Shown: positions 1-9,556 of the stretch, one piece after another | How positions within the stretch are numbered: position 1 is the first letter of the stretch | Layout: each line of letters opens with the position of its first letter | Assembly (NCBI GenBank): GCA_000719695.1 | Contig: JOHN01000021.1 | Coordinates: 1 to 64,000 of the forward strand | Source of the DNA: Streptomyces sp. NRRL F-6131 | GTDB lineage: Bacteria > Actinomycetota > Actinomycetes > Streptomycetales > Streptomycetaceae | Length of the DNA stretch: 64,000 nucleotides | Reading direction: 5' to 3' | Notes under the pieces: generated by a model | Seen by the model: the letters and a program-made list of their open reading frames with translations, nothing else | The model's database searches: none | Told to the model about the DNA's origin: nothing | Made by a program: the position numbers and the translations under genes

Positions 1-230
1 TTGAGTTCTCAAGGAACGGACGCTTCCTTCAGGCGGCTTTCACACCGGCCCTCCGGGCGCTTCGTTCTTTCGTGTTTCCAGCTTATCAGACGTTTTCCGC
101 TCCGTTTTCCGGAGTTTCATTCATCGGATTTCCCGAACTGGTCGGTGTCGCTTTCTTGCGACGTCCTCCACATTAGCGCATTCCGAGAGTCAATCGAAAT
201 TGAGACTCGGGGAGAGACGCGCTGATGGGG
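1..230 (-). promoter_or_regulatory. rrn leader: rRNA operon leader and promoter region (operon lies left of window)
   Basis: Read on the minus strand, positions 12 to 1 give TTGAGAACTCAA, the boxA-like antitermination element that in Streptomyces sits in the leader just before 16S rRNA. The sequence before it is unusually AT-rich for this genome and holds -10-like hexamers TAATGT (175-170) and GATAAG (87-82). I could not pair either with a convincing -35 at normal spacing. The rRNA genes themselves would lie left of position 1. No protein gene is supported here. Confidence 0.6.
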
Positions 231-288
231 TGGCCGCTTCAGCGACTCGTTCAACACTAGGCCACCTGGCGGACATCGTCAAACATGC

Positions 289-316
289 GGGGCGGGATCC
301 GGCTGGATCCCGCCCC
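289..316 (-). terminator. tyrS intrinsic terminator
   Basis: A perfect 12-bp inverted repeat (289-300 with 305-316) closes on the four-base loop GGCT about 40 bases after the tyrS stop. There is no T run, which is common for Streptomyces terminators. Confidence 0.7.
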
Positions 317-355
317 CAGGGGTCGAAGCCGCAGGTCAGCGGCGTCGCGTTTCGG

Positions 356-1618
356 TCACTTGATCAGTTCGGCGGCGGCCAGGTTCCGCTTCCCGCGACG
401 CAGGACCAGCCAGCGGCCGTGCAGCAGATCGGACTCGGCCGGCACCGCTTCCTCGTCCGTCACCTTGACGTTGTTGAGGTAGGCGCCGCCCTCCTTGACC
501 GTCCGGCGCGCGGCCGAACGGCTCGGGGCGAGACCGACGGCGACCAGCAGGTCGACGATCGGCTGGAGCTCGGTGACCTCGGCCTTGGGGACCTCGGCCA
601 GCGCCGCCGCCAGGGTGGGCGCCTCCAGGTCGGCGAGGTCGCCCTGGCCGAACAGCGCCTTGGAGGCGGCGACCGCCCGCTCGTACTGCTCGGCACCGTG
701 GACCAGCGTGGTCAGCTCCTCGGCGAGCGCGCGCTGGGCGAGACGGGCGGCCGGGCGCTCGGTGGTCTCGCGCTCCAGCTCCTCGACCTCCTCCTTCGAG
801 CGGAAGCTGAAGATCCGCAGGAAGTTGGAGACGTCCCGGTCGTCCGCGTTCAGCCAGAACTGGTAGAAGGCGTACGGGGTGGTCAGCTCGGGATCGAGCC
901 AGACCGTGCCGGACTCCGTCTTGCCGAACTTGGTGCCGTCGGCCTTCACGATCAGCGGCGTCGCCAGCGCGTGCACCGACTTGCCGTCCGCCTTGCGGAT
1001 CAGGTCCGTGCCGGCGGTGAGGTTGCCCCACTGGTCGCTGCCACCGGTCTGCAGGGTGCAGCCGTAGCGGCGGTTCAGCTCTAGGTAGTCCATGCCCTGG
1101 AGGATCTGGTAGCTGAACTCGGTGTAGCTGATGCCCGCGTCGGAGTTGAGCCGCCGGGCGACGGCCTCCTTGGCGATCATGTTGTTGACCCGGAAGTACT
1201 TGCCCACGTCGCGCAGCAGGCTGATCGCCGACATCCCGGAGGTCCAGTCCAGGTTGTTGACCATCCGCGCCGCGTACGGGCCGTCGAAGTCGAGGAAGCG
1301 CGAGATCTGGCCCCGCAGGCGGTCGACCCAGGCGGCCACCGTCTCGGGGTCGTTGAGGACGCGCTCGGCGGTGGGCTTCGGGTCGCCGATCAGGCCGGTG
1401 GCGCCGCCGACCAGGCCGAGCGGGAGGTTCCCCGCCTGCTGGATGCGGCGCATGGTGAGGATCTGGACCAGGTTGCCGAGGTGCAGGCTGGGGGCCGTCG
1501 GGTCGAAGCCGCAATAGAACGTGACCGGGCCGTCCGCGAACGCCTTGCGCAGTGCGTCCTCGTCGGTGGACAGGGCGATCAGCCCTCGCCACCGCAGCTC
1601 GTCGACGATGTCCGTCAC
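356..1618 (-). CDS. tyrS: Tyrosyl-tRNA synthetase
   Basis: This cytoplasmic class Ic enzyme charges tRNA-Tyr with tyrosine using ATP. The 420-residue protein has the usual bacterial TyrRS length. The HIGH-type motif is HLGN at residues 46-49, the KMSKS-equivalent loop is KFGKT at 230-234, and a C-terminal S4 RNA-binding domain begins near residue 375 ([13 protein letters not shown]). I chose the GTG at 1618 because AAGGAG lies 10 bases upstream and the protein then begins VTDIVDEL, as in other actinobacterial TyrRS. Another GTG two codons earlier is too close to the Shine-Dalgarno. The open frame continues to 1741 but that part looks non-coding. The gene sits between an HNH nuclease and an rRNA operon. 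Confidence 0.97.
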   Translation of the reverse strand: MTDIVDELRWRGLIALSTDEDALRKAFADGPVTFYCGFDPTAPSLHLGNLVQILTMRRIQQAGNLPLGLVGGATGLIGDPKPTAERVLNDPETVAAWVDRLRGQISRFLDFDGPYAARMVNNLDWTSGMSAISLLRDVGKYFRVNNMIAKEAVARRLNSDAGISYTEFSYQILQGMDYLELNRRYGCTLQTGGSDQWGNLTAGTDLIRKADGKSVHALATPLIVKADGTKFGKTESGTVWLDPELTTPYAFYQFWLNADDRDVSNFLRIFSFRSKEEVEELERETTERPAARLAQRALAEELTTLVHGAEQYERAVAASKALFGQGDLADLEAPTLAAALAEVPKAEVTELQPIVDLLVAVGLAPSRSAARRTVKEGGAYLNNVKVTDEEAVPAESDLLHGRWLVLRRGKRNLAAAELIK

Positions 1619-1930
1619 GGTCACGCTTCTCCTTCGGTCGGGCGCCCGCCCGGTGCGGGCCCGGTTCGGCCGGGCCCGGGTGCGGGACGACTCCAGCGTT
1701 GTAGAGCCTACGCGGTCATGGCCAGCGGGTTTTCTTCGCACCGGCGCGGACGCGCCGGGCCCGCCCGGCCACGATGCCCTCCGGGCGTGCTCATGTCCCT
1801 CGCCGACACCGGAAATTCCGTTGTTCGACGGCCCCGGGCCCCTTCACAGTGGTCCCACCGCCGCGCGGCGGCAGTGACGTGTGTGGAGACGGTCGTGCCG
1901 CCGTGGCACGCCCGCGGAAGGGTGGCCGAG
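1619..1930. other. Divergent intergenic region tyrS / HNH nuclease
   Basis: This 312-base gap should hold the promoters for tyrS (leftward) and the HNH gene (rightward). I see no convincing -35/-10 pair, T-box leader or hairpin. An Ala-Gly-Arg-Pro rich reading continues through it in several frames and is not treated as coding. Confidence 0.4.
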
Positions 1931-2467
1931 GTGCGCAGCACGCTGGTTCTGAACGCAAGCTACGAACCGCTGACGACGGTGTCGCTCCAGCGTGCCGTGG
2001 TCCTGGTGCTCCAGGACAAGGCCGTCGTCGAGCAGGCGCACCCCCTGCGCACCGTGCGCGGGACGGGGGTGACCGTGCCGGTGCCCCGGGTGATCAGACT
2101 CCAGCGGTACGTCCGGGTGCCGTTCCGACAACAGGCTCCGTGGTCGCGCCGCGGGGTGCTCGTCCGGGACCAGCACCTGTGCGCCTACTGCGGGCGGCGG
2201 GCCACCACGGTGGACCATCTGCAGCCCAAGTCGCGCGGCGGCACGGACACCTGGATGAACACGGTGGCCGCCTGCGCCGAGGACAACCAGTACAAGGCCG
2301 ACCGGACGCCGGAGCAGGCCGGGATGAAGCTGCTCCGCAAGCCGTTCGTGCCGACGCCGCAGGCCACGCTGATGATGGCGCTGGGCCTGCGCGGCTCGGA
2401 CGTCCGGGAGCTGGCCGACTGGCTGCCGGCCCAGGTGGTCGCCGCGGCCGCGCCCACCGCCGCCTGA
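1931..2467 (+). CDS. HNH endonuclease family protein
   Basis: The 178-residue protein carries an HNH/beta-beta-alpha-metal nuclease domain. An N-terminal region (LVLNASYEPL, residues 5-14) typical of actinobacterial stand-alone HNH proteins is followed by CAYC at 84-87, DH at 95-96, N110 and a C-terminal half ending KADRTPEQAG at 122-131. The second zinc pair, normally CxxC, reads CAED at 115-118, so one zinc ligand appears replaced. The GTG at 1931 has AAGGG eight bases upstream; the frame is open from 1481 but the earlier part overlaps the tyrS promoter. The cellular role of this family is unknown; DNA cleavage is inferred from the fold only. Confidence 0.85.
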   Translation: MRSTLVLNASYEPLTTVSLQRAVVLVLQDKAVVEQAHPLRTVRGTGVTVPVPRVIRLQRYVRVPFRQQAPWSRRGVLVRDQHLCAYCGRRATTVDHLQPKSRGGTDTWMNTVAACAEDNQYKADRTPEQAGMKLLRKPFVPTPQATLMMALGLRGSDVRELADWLPAQVVAAAAPTAA

Positions 2468-2524
2468 GGCGGCGCACGGACCGGGGTGAATCCCGGGGGG
2501 CCGGGGAGAATCCCGGGGGCCGGG

Positions 2525-2555
2525 CCGGCGACCGACGGGGGAGGTCGGTCACCGG
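2525..2555. terminator. Terminator between convergent HNH and beta-propeller genes
   Basis: GACCGAC (2530-2536) pairs with GTCGGTC (2544-2550) and flanking CCGG blocks extend the stem. It lies between two converging genes and could serve both. Upstream there is a direct repeat of GAATCCCGGGGG at about 2488-2519. Confidence 0.55.
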
Positions 2556-2567
2556 TCCGGCCCGGGC

Positions 2568-4571
2568 TCATTCCTTGGCCCGGTAGCCGGTCGCCGTGCC
2601 GAAGTTGGTCGAGTGCTCGGGGACGGCGACCACCCGGCCGCCGCCGATCAGGACGCGGCCGGAGACCAGCAGGGAGCCGGTGCCGGGCGGGAAGTTGCCG
2701 CCGACGGTCTCGCGCCCGTCGGTCAGGGCGAAGCGGCTGAGGTGGGCCGGCTGGTCGAGGCGCTCGTCGACGGCGAGCACCAGCGCGCCGCCGTCCACCC
2801 CGACGGCCCGGGCCGTGCCCTTCTCGCGCGCGGTGGTCCGCCAGCGCTGCTTGCCGCTGTCCAGGTCGTAGCCGACCACCGCGACGGAGCCACCGGAGGC
2901 GTTCGCCGGGGCGACCGTGGTGATCATCGTGCGGTCCTGGAAGAAGACCCCGGGGGTGGCCGAAAACGTCCCGTGGCCGACGTCGAGCCGGCCGCCGGCG
3001 TCGGCGACCGGGATCTCGGTGGCGGGGTCACCGCTCCGGCCCCAGGCGAGGACCCGGTCGTCCTCGGGCTTCTCGCCGGTGGTGAGGAGGACCGGTGGCT
3101 CGACGGAGAGGACGGTCGCGGTCCTCGGCCGGCTGTTCAGGCCGCGCGACCAGGTGACCTTGCCGTCCACGGTGTTCAGCGCGACGACCTGGTCCACGGG
3201 GCTGGAGTCGGCGCAGGAGCTGGCCACCAGCACGGTGCCACCGGCCACCCCGCCGGAGAGGGTGCAGAACTTCCCCTGCCCGGTGTACTGCCAGACGTCC
3301 TCGCCGCCGGCGGACTCCCAGGCGACGGCGTGGCTGTCGCCGACCGCGATCACCTTGTCGTCGGTGACGCCGACGCTCGCCCCGTAGGCGCCCTTGGCGT
3401 CGGAGAGCGATTTCGTCCAGGCCGTCCGGCCGGTCCCGGTGTCGACGGCGGCCACCAGGGAGCACGGGCTCTTGGGGTCGGCCCGGGGCCGGAACAGCAC
3501 GGCCCCGAGGCCGGTCAGGTTGACGGTCGGCGAGAGGGCGCAGGGCACCGCTCCGGCGGCGGGCGGTTCCATCGACCAGGTGGGGCGGCCGTCCGCCAGG
3601 TCGTAGGCGCGGACACCGGTGGCGTCGGCGCGGACCACCGCGCCGGCCAGCAGCCAGCTGCCGACCAGGGTGTCGTCGCCGCCGGGCTGGACGACGGCGG
3701 CCTGGGCGGCCCAGGTGCGGGTGTGCACGACGGTGAAGCCGGGATCGCCGCCGGTGGCGCCGTCGGCGGAGCCGCCGCCCTGCCGGCCGACCATCAGGCC
3801 GGCCGCGACCAGGACGCCGAGGGCGGCGACGCCGGCCCCGGTGCGCATCAGCAGGGCGCGCCGGCCGGGGGTGTGCTCGGCGGCGACCACCGCGTCCGCG
3901 GCGGCCCGGGCCTTCCCCGCGAGGCCGGACCGGCCGGACCGGCCCGCACGGCCTGCACGGTCGGCCCGATCGGCCCGATCGGCCCGCCGTGACGGGGCCG
4001 TGGCGGGCGTCGCGGGTTCGGGCTCGGGAGCGGGCCGGGGATCGGCGTCGGGTGCCGGCTCCGGCTCGGGTTCCGGCTCCAGGTGCAGATAGCCGTCGGC
4101 GGAGTACTCGGCCCCGGCGGGTGCGTACAGCTCCGGCCCCGTCGGCTGCTGCGGGACGACGACGTAGGGCGCGTACAGCTGGTGCTGCTCCTCGGGGGAG
4201 CCGTAGCCGTAGGGCTGCTGCTGACCCTGGTCGTACGAGGGCTGGGGGGCGTGGGTGGGGTGGGAGCCGTAGGGGTCGTACGGCGCGTACGGCGCGTACG
4301 GCGTCTGTGGGTGTCCGCCCCCGTCGTGGACCGCGGCGCCGTACCCCTGTGCTCCGTACTCCCCCGGCCGGGCCTGCTGTGCCGCGTAGCCGGGGTGGGC
4401 GTGCCCGGCGCCCTCGGGGTGCCCCGCCTGCCCGGGGTACCAGGCGTACCCGTCGTGACCGGTGGACCCGGCAGACCCGGAGGCGCCGGTGGACCCGGTG
4501 GGCCACTCCTGGGGCGCCTGCTCCGGGTACCACTGGTGCGGGTGGCCGTCGCCGAGGGAGTCCTGAGCCAT
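2568..4571 (-). CDS. Membrane-anchored PQQ-type beta-propeller protein
   Basis: The 667-residue protein has three parts. Residues 1-220 are low complexity, rich in Tyr, Pro, Gly, Gln and Glu (runs such as YAPYAPYDPYG and EPEPEPEP). One hydrophobic helix follows at about 238-260. The rest, about 270-667, has the repeated WxxxLxxxxG..V pattern of PQQ/BamB-like propellers, with WSMEPPAAG, WTKSLSD, WQYTGQG and WSRGLN marking blades. Topology suggests a cytoplasmic disordered tail and an extracellular propeller, a common Streptomyces design near kinases and ABC exporters. The ATG has GGGAGG about ten bases upstream. No enzymatic residues are evident; ligand or protein binding is inferred. Confidence 0.85.
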   Translation of the reverse strand: MAQDSLGDGHPHQWYPEQAPQEWPTGSTGASGSAGSTGHDGYAWYPGQAGHPEGAGHAHPGYAAQQARPGEYGAQGYGAAVHDGGGHPQTPYAPYAPYDPYGSHPTHAPQPSYDQGQQQPYGYGSPEEQHQLYAPYVVVPQQPTGPELYAPAGAEYSADGYLHLEPEPEPEPAPDADPRPAPEPEPATPATAPSRRADRADRADRAGRAGRSGRSGLAGKARAAADAVVAAEHTPGRRALLMRTGAGVAALGVLVAAGLMVGRQGGGSADGATGGDPGFTVVHTRTWAAQAAVVQPGGDDTLVGSWLLAGAVVRADATGVRAYDLADGRPTWSMEPPAAGAVPCALSPTVNLTGLGAVLFRPRADPKSPCSLVAAVDTGTGRTAWTKSLSDAKGAYGASVGVTDDKVIAVGDSHAVAWESAGGEDVWQYTGQGKFCTLSGGVAGGTVLVASSCADSSPVDQVVALNTVDGKVTWSRGLNSRPRTATVLSVEPPVLLTTGEKPEDDRVLAWGRSGDPATEIPVADAGGRLDVGHGTFSATPGVFFQDRTMITTVAPANASGGSVAVVGYDLDSGKQRWRTTAREKGTARAVGVDGGALVLAVDERLDQPAHLSRFALTDGRETVGGNFPPGTGSLLVSGRVLIGGGRVVAVPEHSTNFGTATGYRAKE

Positions 4572-4657
4572 CCGTTCCGTCCCTCCCGACCGCCTGCACT
4601 GCGGCAGTCAGCATCTCACGCCCCCGGAGCGGGGCGGAGCGGGCGGTTCCGCCGCCG

Positions 4658-4960
4658 CTACCGGGCGGACCCGGCGGCCAGGGTGGTCTCGATCCGGGCG
4701 GCCAGTGCGAGGTCGAGGGCGGTGAGCCCGCCGGCGCTGTGGGTGGAGAGCACGAAGCGCAGGGTGCGCCAGCGGATGTCGATGTCGGGGTGGTGGTCCA
4801 TCGCCTCCCCCGCCTCGGCGACGGCGACCACCATCCGGATCCCGGCCAGGAAGTCGGGGGCCTCGGCGGTCCGGGCGATGCTGTCGCCCTCCCGCGTCCA
4901 GTGCGGCAGCTCGGCCAGCCCGGCGGTGATCTCGTCCTCGCTCAGCCGTTCGCGGCTCAT
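4658..4960 (-). CDS. 4a-hydroxytetrahydrobiopterin dehydratase (PCD/DCoH family)
   Basis: The 100-residue protein matches the whole PCD family length. It contains the active-site stretch MDHHPDIDIRW at about residues 53-63 and the following LSTHSAGGLTALD, which supply the histidines that bind the pterin. The enzyme dehydrates 4a-hydroxy-tetrahydropterin after aromatic amino-acid hydroxylation. No hydroxylase gene is nearby, and many bacterial copies have uncertain physiological substrates. It is followed leftward by the propeller gene and preceded by a DUF1272 gene 30 bases upstream, so the three may share a transcript. Confidence 0.93.
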   Translation of the reverse strand: MSRERLSEDEITAGLAELPHWTREGDSIARTAEAPDFLAGIRMVVAVAEAGEAMDHHPDIDIRWRTLRFVLSTHSAGGLTALDLALAARIETTLAAGSAR

Positions 4961-4990
4961 CGGCCTCTCCTGTCGCCAGTCGGTCGGTCC

Positions 4991-5167
4991 TCAGCCCGTC
5001 CGTCGGGGACGGGCGACCAGCTCGCCGCCGCAGTTGGGGCAGCCGCCGGCCATCTCCTCGGTGCACGGCCCGCAGAACGTGCACTCGTAGGAACATATAG
5101 AGGCCGGGCCGTCCGGGGTCAGCGACACCTCGCAGCGCTCGCAGATCGGGCGCATTTCCAGGGCCAT
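4991..5167 (-). CDS. DUF1272 zinc-ribbon-like small protein
   Basis: This 58-residue protein, MALEMRPICERCEVSL at the start, has eight cysteines in CxxC pairs: CERC, CSYEC, CTFCGPC and CPNC. That layout is the DUF1272 family, presumed to bind zinc. The ATG at 5167 has GAAGGA seven bases upstream. It reads with the same polarity as the pterin dehydratase downstream. Function is unknown. Confidence 0.88.
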   Translation of the reverse strand: MALEMRPICERCEVSLTPDGPASICSYECTFCGPCTEEMAGGCPNCGGELVARPRRTG

Positions 5168-5190
5168 GCGGGGTCCTTCCGGTTCGGGTG

Positions 5191-5224
5191 TCAGGTGGCG
5201 AGCGGCTTCAGGTGGCGAGCAGCT
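5191..5224. repeat. 17-bp tandem duplication covering the TauE stop codon
   Basis: TCAGGTGGCGAGCGGCT (5191-5207) is followed directly by TCAGGTGGCGAGCAGCT (5208-5224), with one mismatch. On the minus strand both copies contain the TGA stop of the exporter gene. Confidence 0.85.
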
Positions 5225-5966
5225 TGACGACGGCCGCCAGGCCGACGACGACGATGACGGCGCGCAGCGCCTGCGGCGGGAGGCGGCGGCCGACCTTGGC
5301 GCCGACCAGCCCGCCGACCAGCGAGCCGGCCGCGATCAGGCCGGCGGCGGTCCAGTCGACGGTCGAGGTGAAGAGGAAGAACAGGGCGGCGACGCCGTTG
5401 ACGATCATCGCGAGGGCGTTCTTCACCCCGTTGATCCGCTGCAGGTCCTCCTGGAGCATCATGCCCATCAGGGCCAGCAGCAGGACGCCCTGGGCCGCGC
5501 CGAAGTAGCCGCCGTAGACGCCGGTGACGAAGATGCCGGCGAGCAGCAGCGGGCCGCCGTGCGGGTCGCCGTCGGGGCGGCGGCGGGCGGCGACGGCCTT
5601 GGCGACCCGGGGTTGCAGGACCACCAGGACGAGGGCGAGCAGGATCAGCACCGGGACGATCGCGTCGAAGGCGGCGCTGGGCAGCTCGATCAGCAGGTAG
5701 GCGCCGAGGACGCCGCCGAGCAGGGAGGCGGTGCCGAAGCGGGCCAGCCTGGCACCCTGGCCGGCCAGCTCGCGGCGGTAGCCGAGCACGCCGCTGGCCG
5801 ATCCGGGGACCAGGCCGAAGGAGTTGGAGACGTTGGCGGTCACCGGCGGCAGTCCGACGGCGAGCAGCACGGGGAAGGTGATGAGGGTGCCGGAGCCGAC
5901 GATCACATTGATCATCCCCGCGCCGACGCCCGCCACCAGGACGGCGATCGCCTCCCAGACCGTCAT
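5208..5966 (-). CDS. TauE/SafE family sulfite/anion exporter
   Basis: The 252-residue polytopic membrane protein has the two-repeat TauE/SafE pattern. The first repeat carries GAGMINVIVGSGTLITFPVLL at about residues 15-35 and TANVSNSFGLVPGSASG at 43-59. The second, near 140-160, reads GVYGGYFGAAQG. About eight hydrophobic segments are visible. The family moves sulfite, sulfoacetate or other small organic anions; the actual substrate here cannot be told. The ATG at 5966 follows GGGAGGTGG. It sits alone, with 136 bases to the SPFH gene upstream. Confidence 0.92.
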   Translation of the reverse strand: MTVWEAIAVLVAGVGAGMINVIVGSGTLITFPVLLAVGLPPVTANVSNSFGLVPGSASGVLGYRRELAGQGARLARFGTASLLGGVLGAYLLIELPSAAFDAIVPVLILLALVLVVLQPRVAKAVAARRRPDGDPHGGPLLLAGIFVTGVYGGYFGAAQGVLLLALMGMMLQEDLQRINGVKNALAMIVNGVAALFFLFTSTVDWTAAGLIAAGSLVGGLVGAKVGRRLPPQALRAVIVVVGLAAVVKLLAT

Positions 5967-6102
5967 GAGCCACCTCCCGTTGGGGTCCTGTCGCGGTGAT
6001 CATGCCGGACGGACCGGTGCCGGTTCCAGCGGTGCCCGGATTTCGGGACGTTGGCCACACCCTCGGCGCAGCGGCGGCGCAGCGGCGGGTCCAGCGGCGG
6101 GT

Positions 6103-7155
6103 CTACTGCTCGGGGTCGTTCTTGCGGTACTCCCGGAGCGGGTCGATCCGGGGCCGCGCGGAGCCCTTGGTGTCGGTGTCCAGCGGGCGCGGGCCGGCGG
6201 CCGGGTCGATCGGGACCTGGGTGGCCGGCGGCGCGGCCGGGGCGGCGGCGCTGGGGGCGGCCATGGCGCCGCCGTTGGCGCCGCCGGTCAGACCGGTGAA
6301 CGCGCCGCCGAGGCCCTTGAGGGCGTCGCCGACCTCGCTCGGGATGATCCAGAGCTTGTTGGAGTCGCCCTTGGCCAGCTCGGGCAGGGTCTGCAGGTAC
6401 TGGTAGGCGAGCAGCTTCTGGTCGGCGTCGCCCTCGTGGATCGCCTCGAAGACGGTCCGGATGGCGGCCGCCTCACCGTCGGCGCGCAGCACGGCGGCCT
6501 GGGCCTCGCCCTCGGCCTTGAGGACCTCGGCCTGCTTCTCGCCCTCGGCGCGCAGGATCTGGGACTGCCGGTTGCCCTCGGCGGTGAGGATCGCGGCGCG
6601 CTTGTCACGCTCGGCGCGCATCTGCTTCTCCATCGAGTCCTGGATCGAGGTCGGCGGCTCGATGGCCTTCAGCTCGACGCGGTTGACCCGGATGCCCCAC
6701 TTGCCGGTGGCCTCGTCGAGCACGCCGCGCAGGCCGGCGTTGATGACCTCGCGCGAGGTGAGGGTGGATTCGAGGTCCATCGAGCCGATGATGTTGCGCA
6801 GCGTGGTGACGGTGAGCTGCTCGATCGCCTGGATGTAGCTGGCGACCTCGTAGGTGGCGGCCCGCGCGTCGGTGACCTGGTAGTAGATCACCGTGTCGAT
6901 GTTGACCACCAGGTTGTCCTGGGTGATCACCGGCTGCGGCGGGAACGGCACGACCTGCTCGCGCAGGTCGATCCGGTTGCGGACGCGGTCGATGAACGGG
7001 ACGACGATGTTCAGGCCGGCGTTGAGCGTCCGGGTGTAGCGGCCGAAGCGCTCCACGATCGCGGCGCTGGCCTGCGGGATGACCTGGATCGTCTTGATCA
7101 GCGCGATGAAGGCCACCACGACCAGGACGACCAGGACGATAAGGACGGGTTCCAC
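6103..7155 (-). CDS. SPFH/Band 7 (stomatin-like, QmcA/paraslipin) membrane protein
   Basis: The 350-residue protein starts with a single hydrophobic helix (about residues 2-22), then a Band 7 domain (VERFGRYTRTLNAGLNIVVPF at 36-56 and onward), then a long charged coiled coil with alanine-rich repeats of EGEKQAEVLKAEGEAQAAVL type near 205-235. The C-terminus is Ala/Pro rich. Such proteins oligomerise as membrane cages or microdomain scaffolds and are usually encoded with NfeD, as here. The GTG start at 7155 has GGGGAG close upstream and follows the NfeD stop by 10 bases, so the two are an operon. Confidence 0.94.
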   Translation of the reverse strand: MEPVLIVLVVLVVVAFIALIKTIQVIPQASAAIVERFGRYTRTLNAGLNIVVPFIDRVRNRIDLREQVVPFPPQPVITQDNLVVNIDTVIYYQVTDARAATYEVASYIQAIEQLTVTTLRNIIGSMDLESTLTSREVINAGLRGVLDEATGKWGIRVNRVELKAIEPPTSIQDSMEKQMRAERDKRAAILTAEGNRQSQILRAEGEKQAEVLKAEGEAQAAVLRADGEAAAIRTVFEAIHEGDADQKLLAYQYLQTLPELAKGDSNKLWIIPSEVGDALKGLGGAFTGLTGGANGGAMAAPSAAAPAAPPATQVPIDPAAGPRPLDTDTKGSARPRIDPLREYRKNDPEQ

Positions 7156-7165
7156 GGACTCTCCC

Positions 7166-7588
7166 CTAGACGACCAGGGCGGTCGCGCCCTGGATTTCGA
7201 CGACGTCGACCTGCTCCCCCGGCTGGTACACCTGCTCGGGGTGGAGCGCGCGGGCCGACCAGATCTCGCCGTTGAGCTTGATCCGCCCGCCCTCCCCGTC
7301 GACCTTCTCCGCGACGACCGCGGTGGCGCCCTTGAGCGCCTCGATGCCCATCTTGATCTGCGGGCCCTTCCGCAGCGCCCGGTAGGCGATGGGGCGGACG
7401 ACGACCAACTGCGCGACCGAGACCGCGACGAAGGTCAGCACCTGCCACACCACGTCGGCGCCCAGACCCGCCACGCCGGCGGCGAAGAGCGCGCCCACGG
7501 CGAACATGGCGAGCTCCGGCATCGTGGTGATCACCAACGGTATGCCGAGGCCGACGGCGACCAGAAGCCACCAGATCCAGCTGTCCAC
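7166..7588 (-). CDS. NfeD family membrane protein
   Basis: This 140-residue protein has an N-terminal membrane region of about three segments (residues 5-75) and a C-terminal OB-fold domain (about 80-140) ending VDVVEIQGATALVV, the classic short NfeD form without the ClpP-like protease domain. NfeD proteins partner SPFH proteins in membrane microdomains. The GTG start at 7588 is first in the two-gene operon with the stomatin-like gene. Confidence 0.93.
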   Translation of the reverse strand: MDSWIWWLLVAVGLGIPLVITTMPELAMFAVGALFAAGVAGLGADVVWQVLTFVAVSVAQLVVVRPIAYRALRKGPQIKMGIEALKGATAVVAEKVDGEGGRIKLNGEIWSARALHPEQVYQPGEQVDVVEIQGATALVV

Positions 7589-7687
7589 GTGTCCATCCTA
7601 GGGAGGGAAGGGCCTATGAGGCGGTCAGTTCCCGCAGGTGGAGGGGCGGAAACCGGTCGCACGTGCGACCGGTTCCGGTTCGGCCGA

Positions 7688-7737
7688 GTTCAGCGGAGTT
7701 CAGTGGCGTTCAGCGGCGTTCAGTGGCGTTCGGCGAA
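7688..7737. repeat. Five-copy 10-bp tandem repeat
   Basis: Five head-to-tail units of GTTCAGYGGM, the last degenerate (GTTCGGCGAA), fill the gap between the NfeD promoter region and the end of the ABC ATPase gene. The period is close to one helical turn. Confidence 0.9.
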
Positions 7738-7790
7738 GTCCCCGTGGGATCCGGCGGGGTCGGGCGGGATCCGGTGCGGCGCGGGCGGGT

Positions 7791-8582
<792 letters not shown>

Positions 8583-8729
8583 GCCTACGCCTTCCCCAAA
8601 AACAGATATACGGCCGTCGGTGCGGGCGGGCGGCCACTCCGGCGGCCGGTGGGCACGGAGTGGGTGCGCCGCACGCGCATGGGCAAACCTACGCCACGCG
8701 GGTGGCCGCCGATTCCGTAGGCTGGCCGG

Positions 8730-9530
8730 ATGCTCGCCACACCTGCCGACAATCCGTACGAAGAGCCCCGTTCGGGGCGGCTGGCCGCCTGGGGCAACGC
8801 CCTGCTGGCCGGTCTGGTGCCGCCCGACAACGCCGCAGCGGCGGTGCTGGGGGCCGACGAGAGCCACCGGGTGACCGGTCTTCCCGGGGACGGCCCGGAC
8901 GAGCGGCACGGGCTCACCTGGGCGCTGGGCCGGCTGCGGGTGCTCGGGGTGCGGGGGTTGCGGCTGGCCGTGCCGTCGGCCGGGCACCCGCTGGGCCTGA
9001 CCGGGCCGGCGCCGTTCAACGAGCGCGCGATGGCGGCCGGCGAGGCCGTGCTGGCGGTCGGGGTGCCGCTGGGGCTGGTGCCCGAGGTGGAGGTCTTCGG
9101 CCCGGCCGGGGACCGGTCGGCGACCGTGCTGTGGCGCTGCTACCCGGTGAACGACGCGCCGCCGGCCGACGTGCCGTCGCTGCACGAGGCCGAGTTCGAG
9201 CTCGCGGACGGGCTGCGCCGGGCGACCCAGCTGCTGACCCGGCTGGACGTGGCCGGGGCCGGACCCGAGGCACTGCGGGCCCTGGAGGAGTACCGGCGGC
9301 GCGGGCACGCCGAGCTGCTCGCGCCGGGGTACCCCCCGCGCGCGGTGCGGGTGCTGGAGTCCGCCCGCCAGGTGGCGGCGCTGCTGACGATCGCCTCCGG
9401 CGGCCACGGCGCGGCGGTGAGCGCCTCCGAGATCGCCGCCCGGCGGGAGGCGCTGGCACCGCTCTGGCGCACGGCCCGCCGGGCGCAGGTCGCCGCCTAC
9501 AACGCGCTGGTGGACGAGAAGGAGCGGTAG
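8730..9530 (+). CDS. Conserved hypothetical protein
   Basis: I do not recognise this 266-residue protein. It is soluble, Ala/Leu/Arg rich, with no signal peptide or membrane segment. The N-terminal half resembles an alpha/beta fold with GLRLAVPSAGHPLGLTG at about residues 74-90 and the motif PFNERAM; the C-terminal half is helical. Streptomycetes carry similar proteins at this position beside an ABC ATPase, which suggests lineage conservation. Codon third positions are strongly G/C, consistent with a real gene. It converges on the response regulator. Confidence 0.75.
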   Translation: MLATPADNPYEEPRSGRLAAWGNALLAGLVPPDNAAAAVLGADESHRVTGLPGDGPDERHGLTWALGRLRVLGVRGLRLAVPSAGHPLGLTGPAPFNERAMAAGEAVLAVGVPLGLVPEVEVFGPAGDRSATVLWRCYPVNDAPPADVPSLHEAEFELADGLRRATQLLTRLDVAGAGPEALRALEEYRRRGHAELLAPGYPPRAVRVLESARQVAALLTIASGGHGAAVSASEIAARREALAPLWRTARRAQVAAYNALVDEKER

Positions 9531-9556
9531 CCGCGGGGCCCTGGGGGGACCTGCCC

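Noticed and set aside
200..1084. Long open frame on the + strand opposite tyrS
   Set aside because: It lies antisense to a clear TyrRS gene; open complementary frames are common in high-GC DNA and its composition is repetitive Gly/Arg/Leu.
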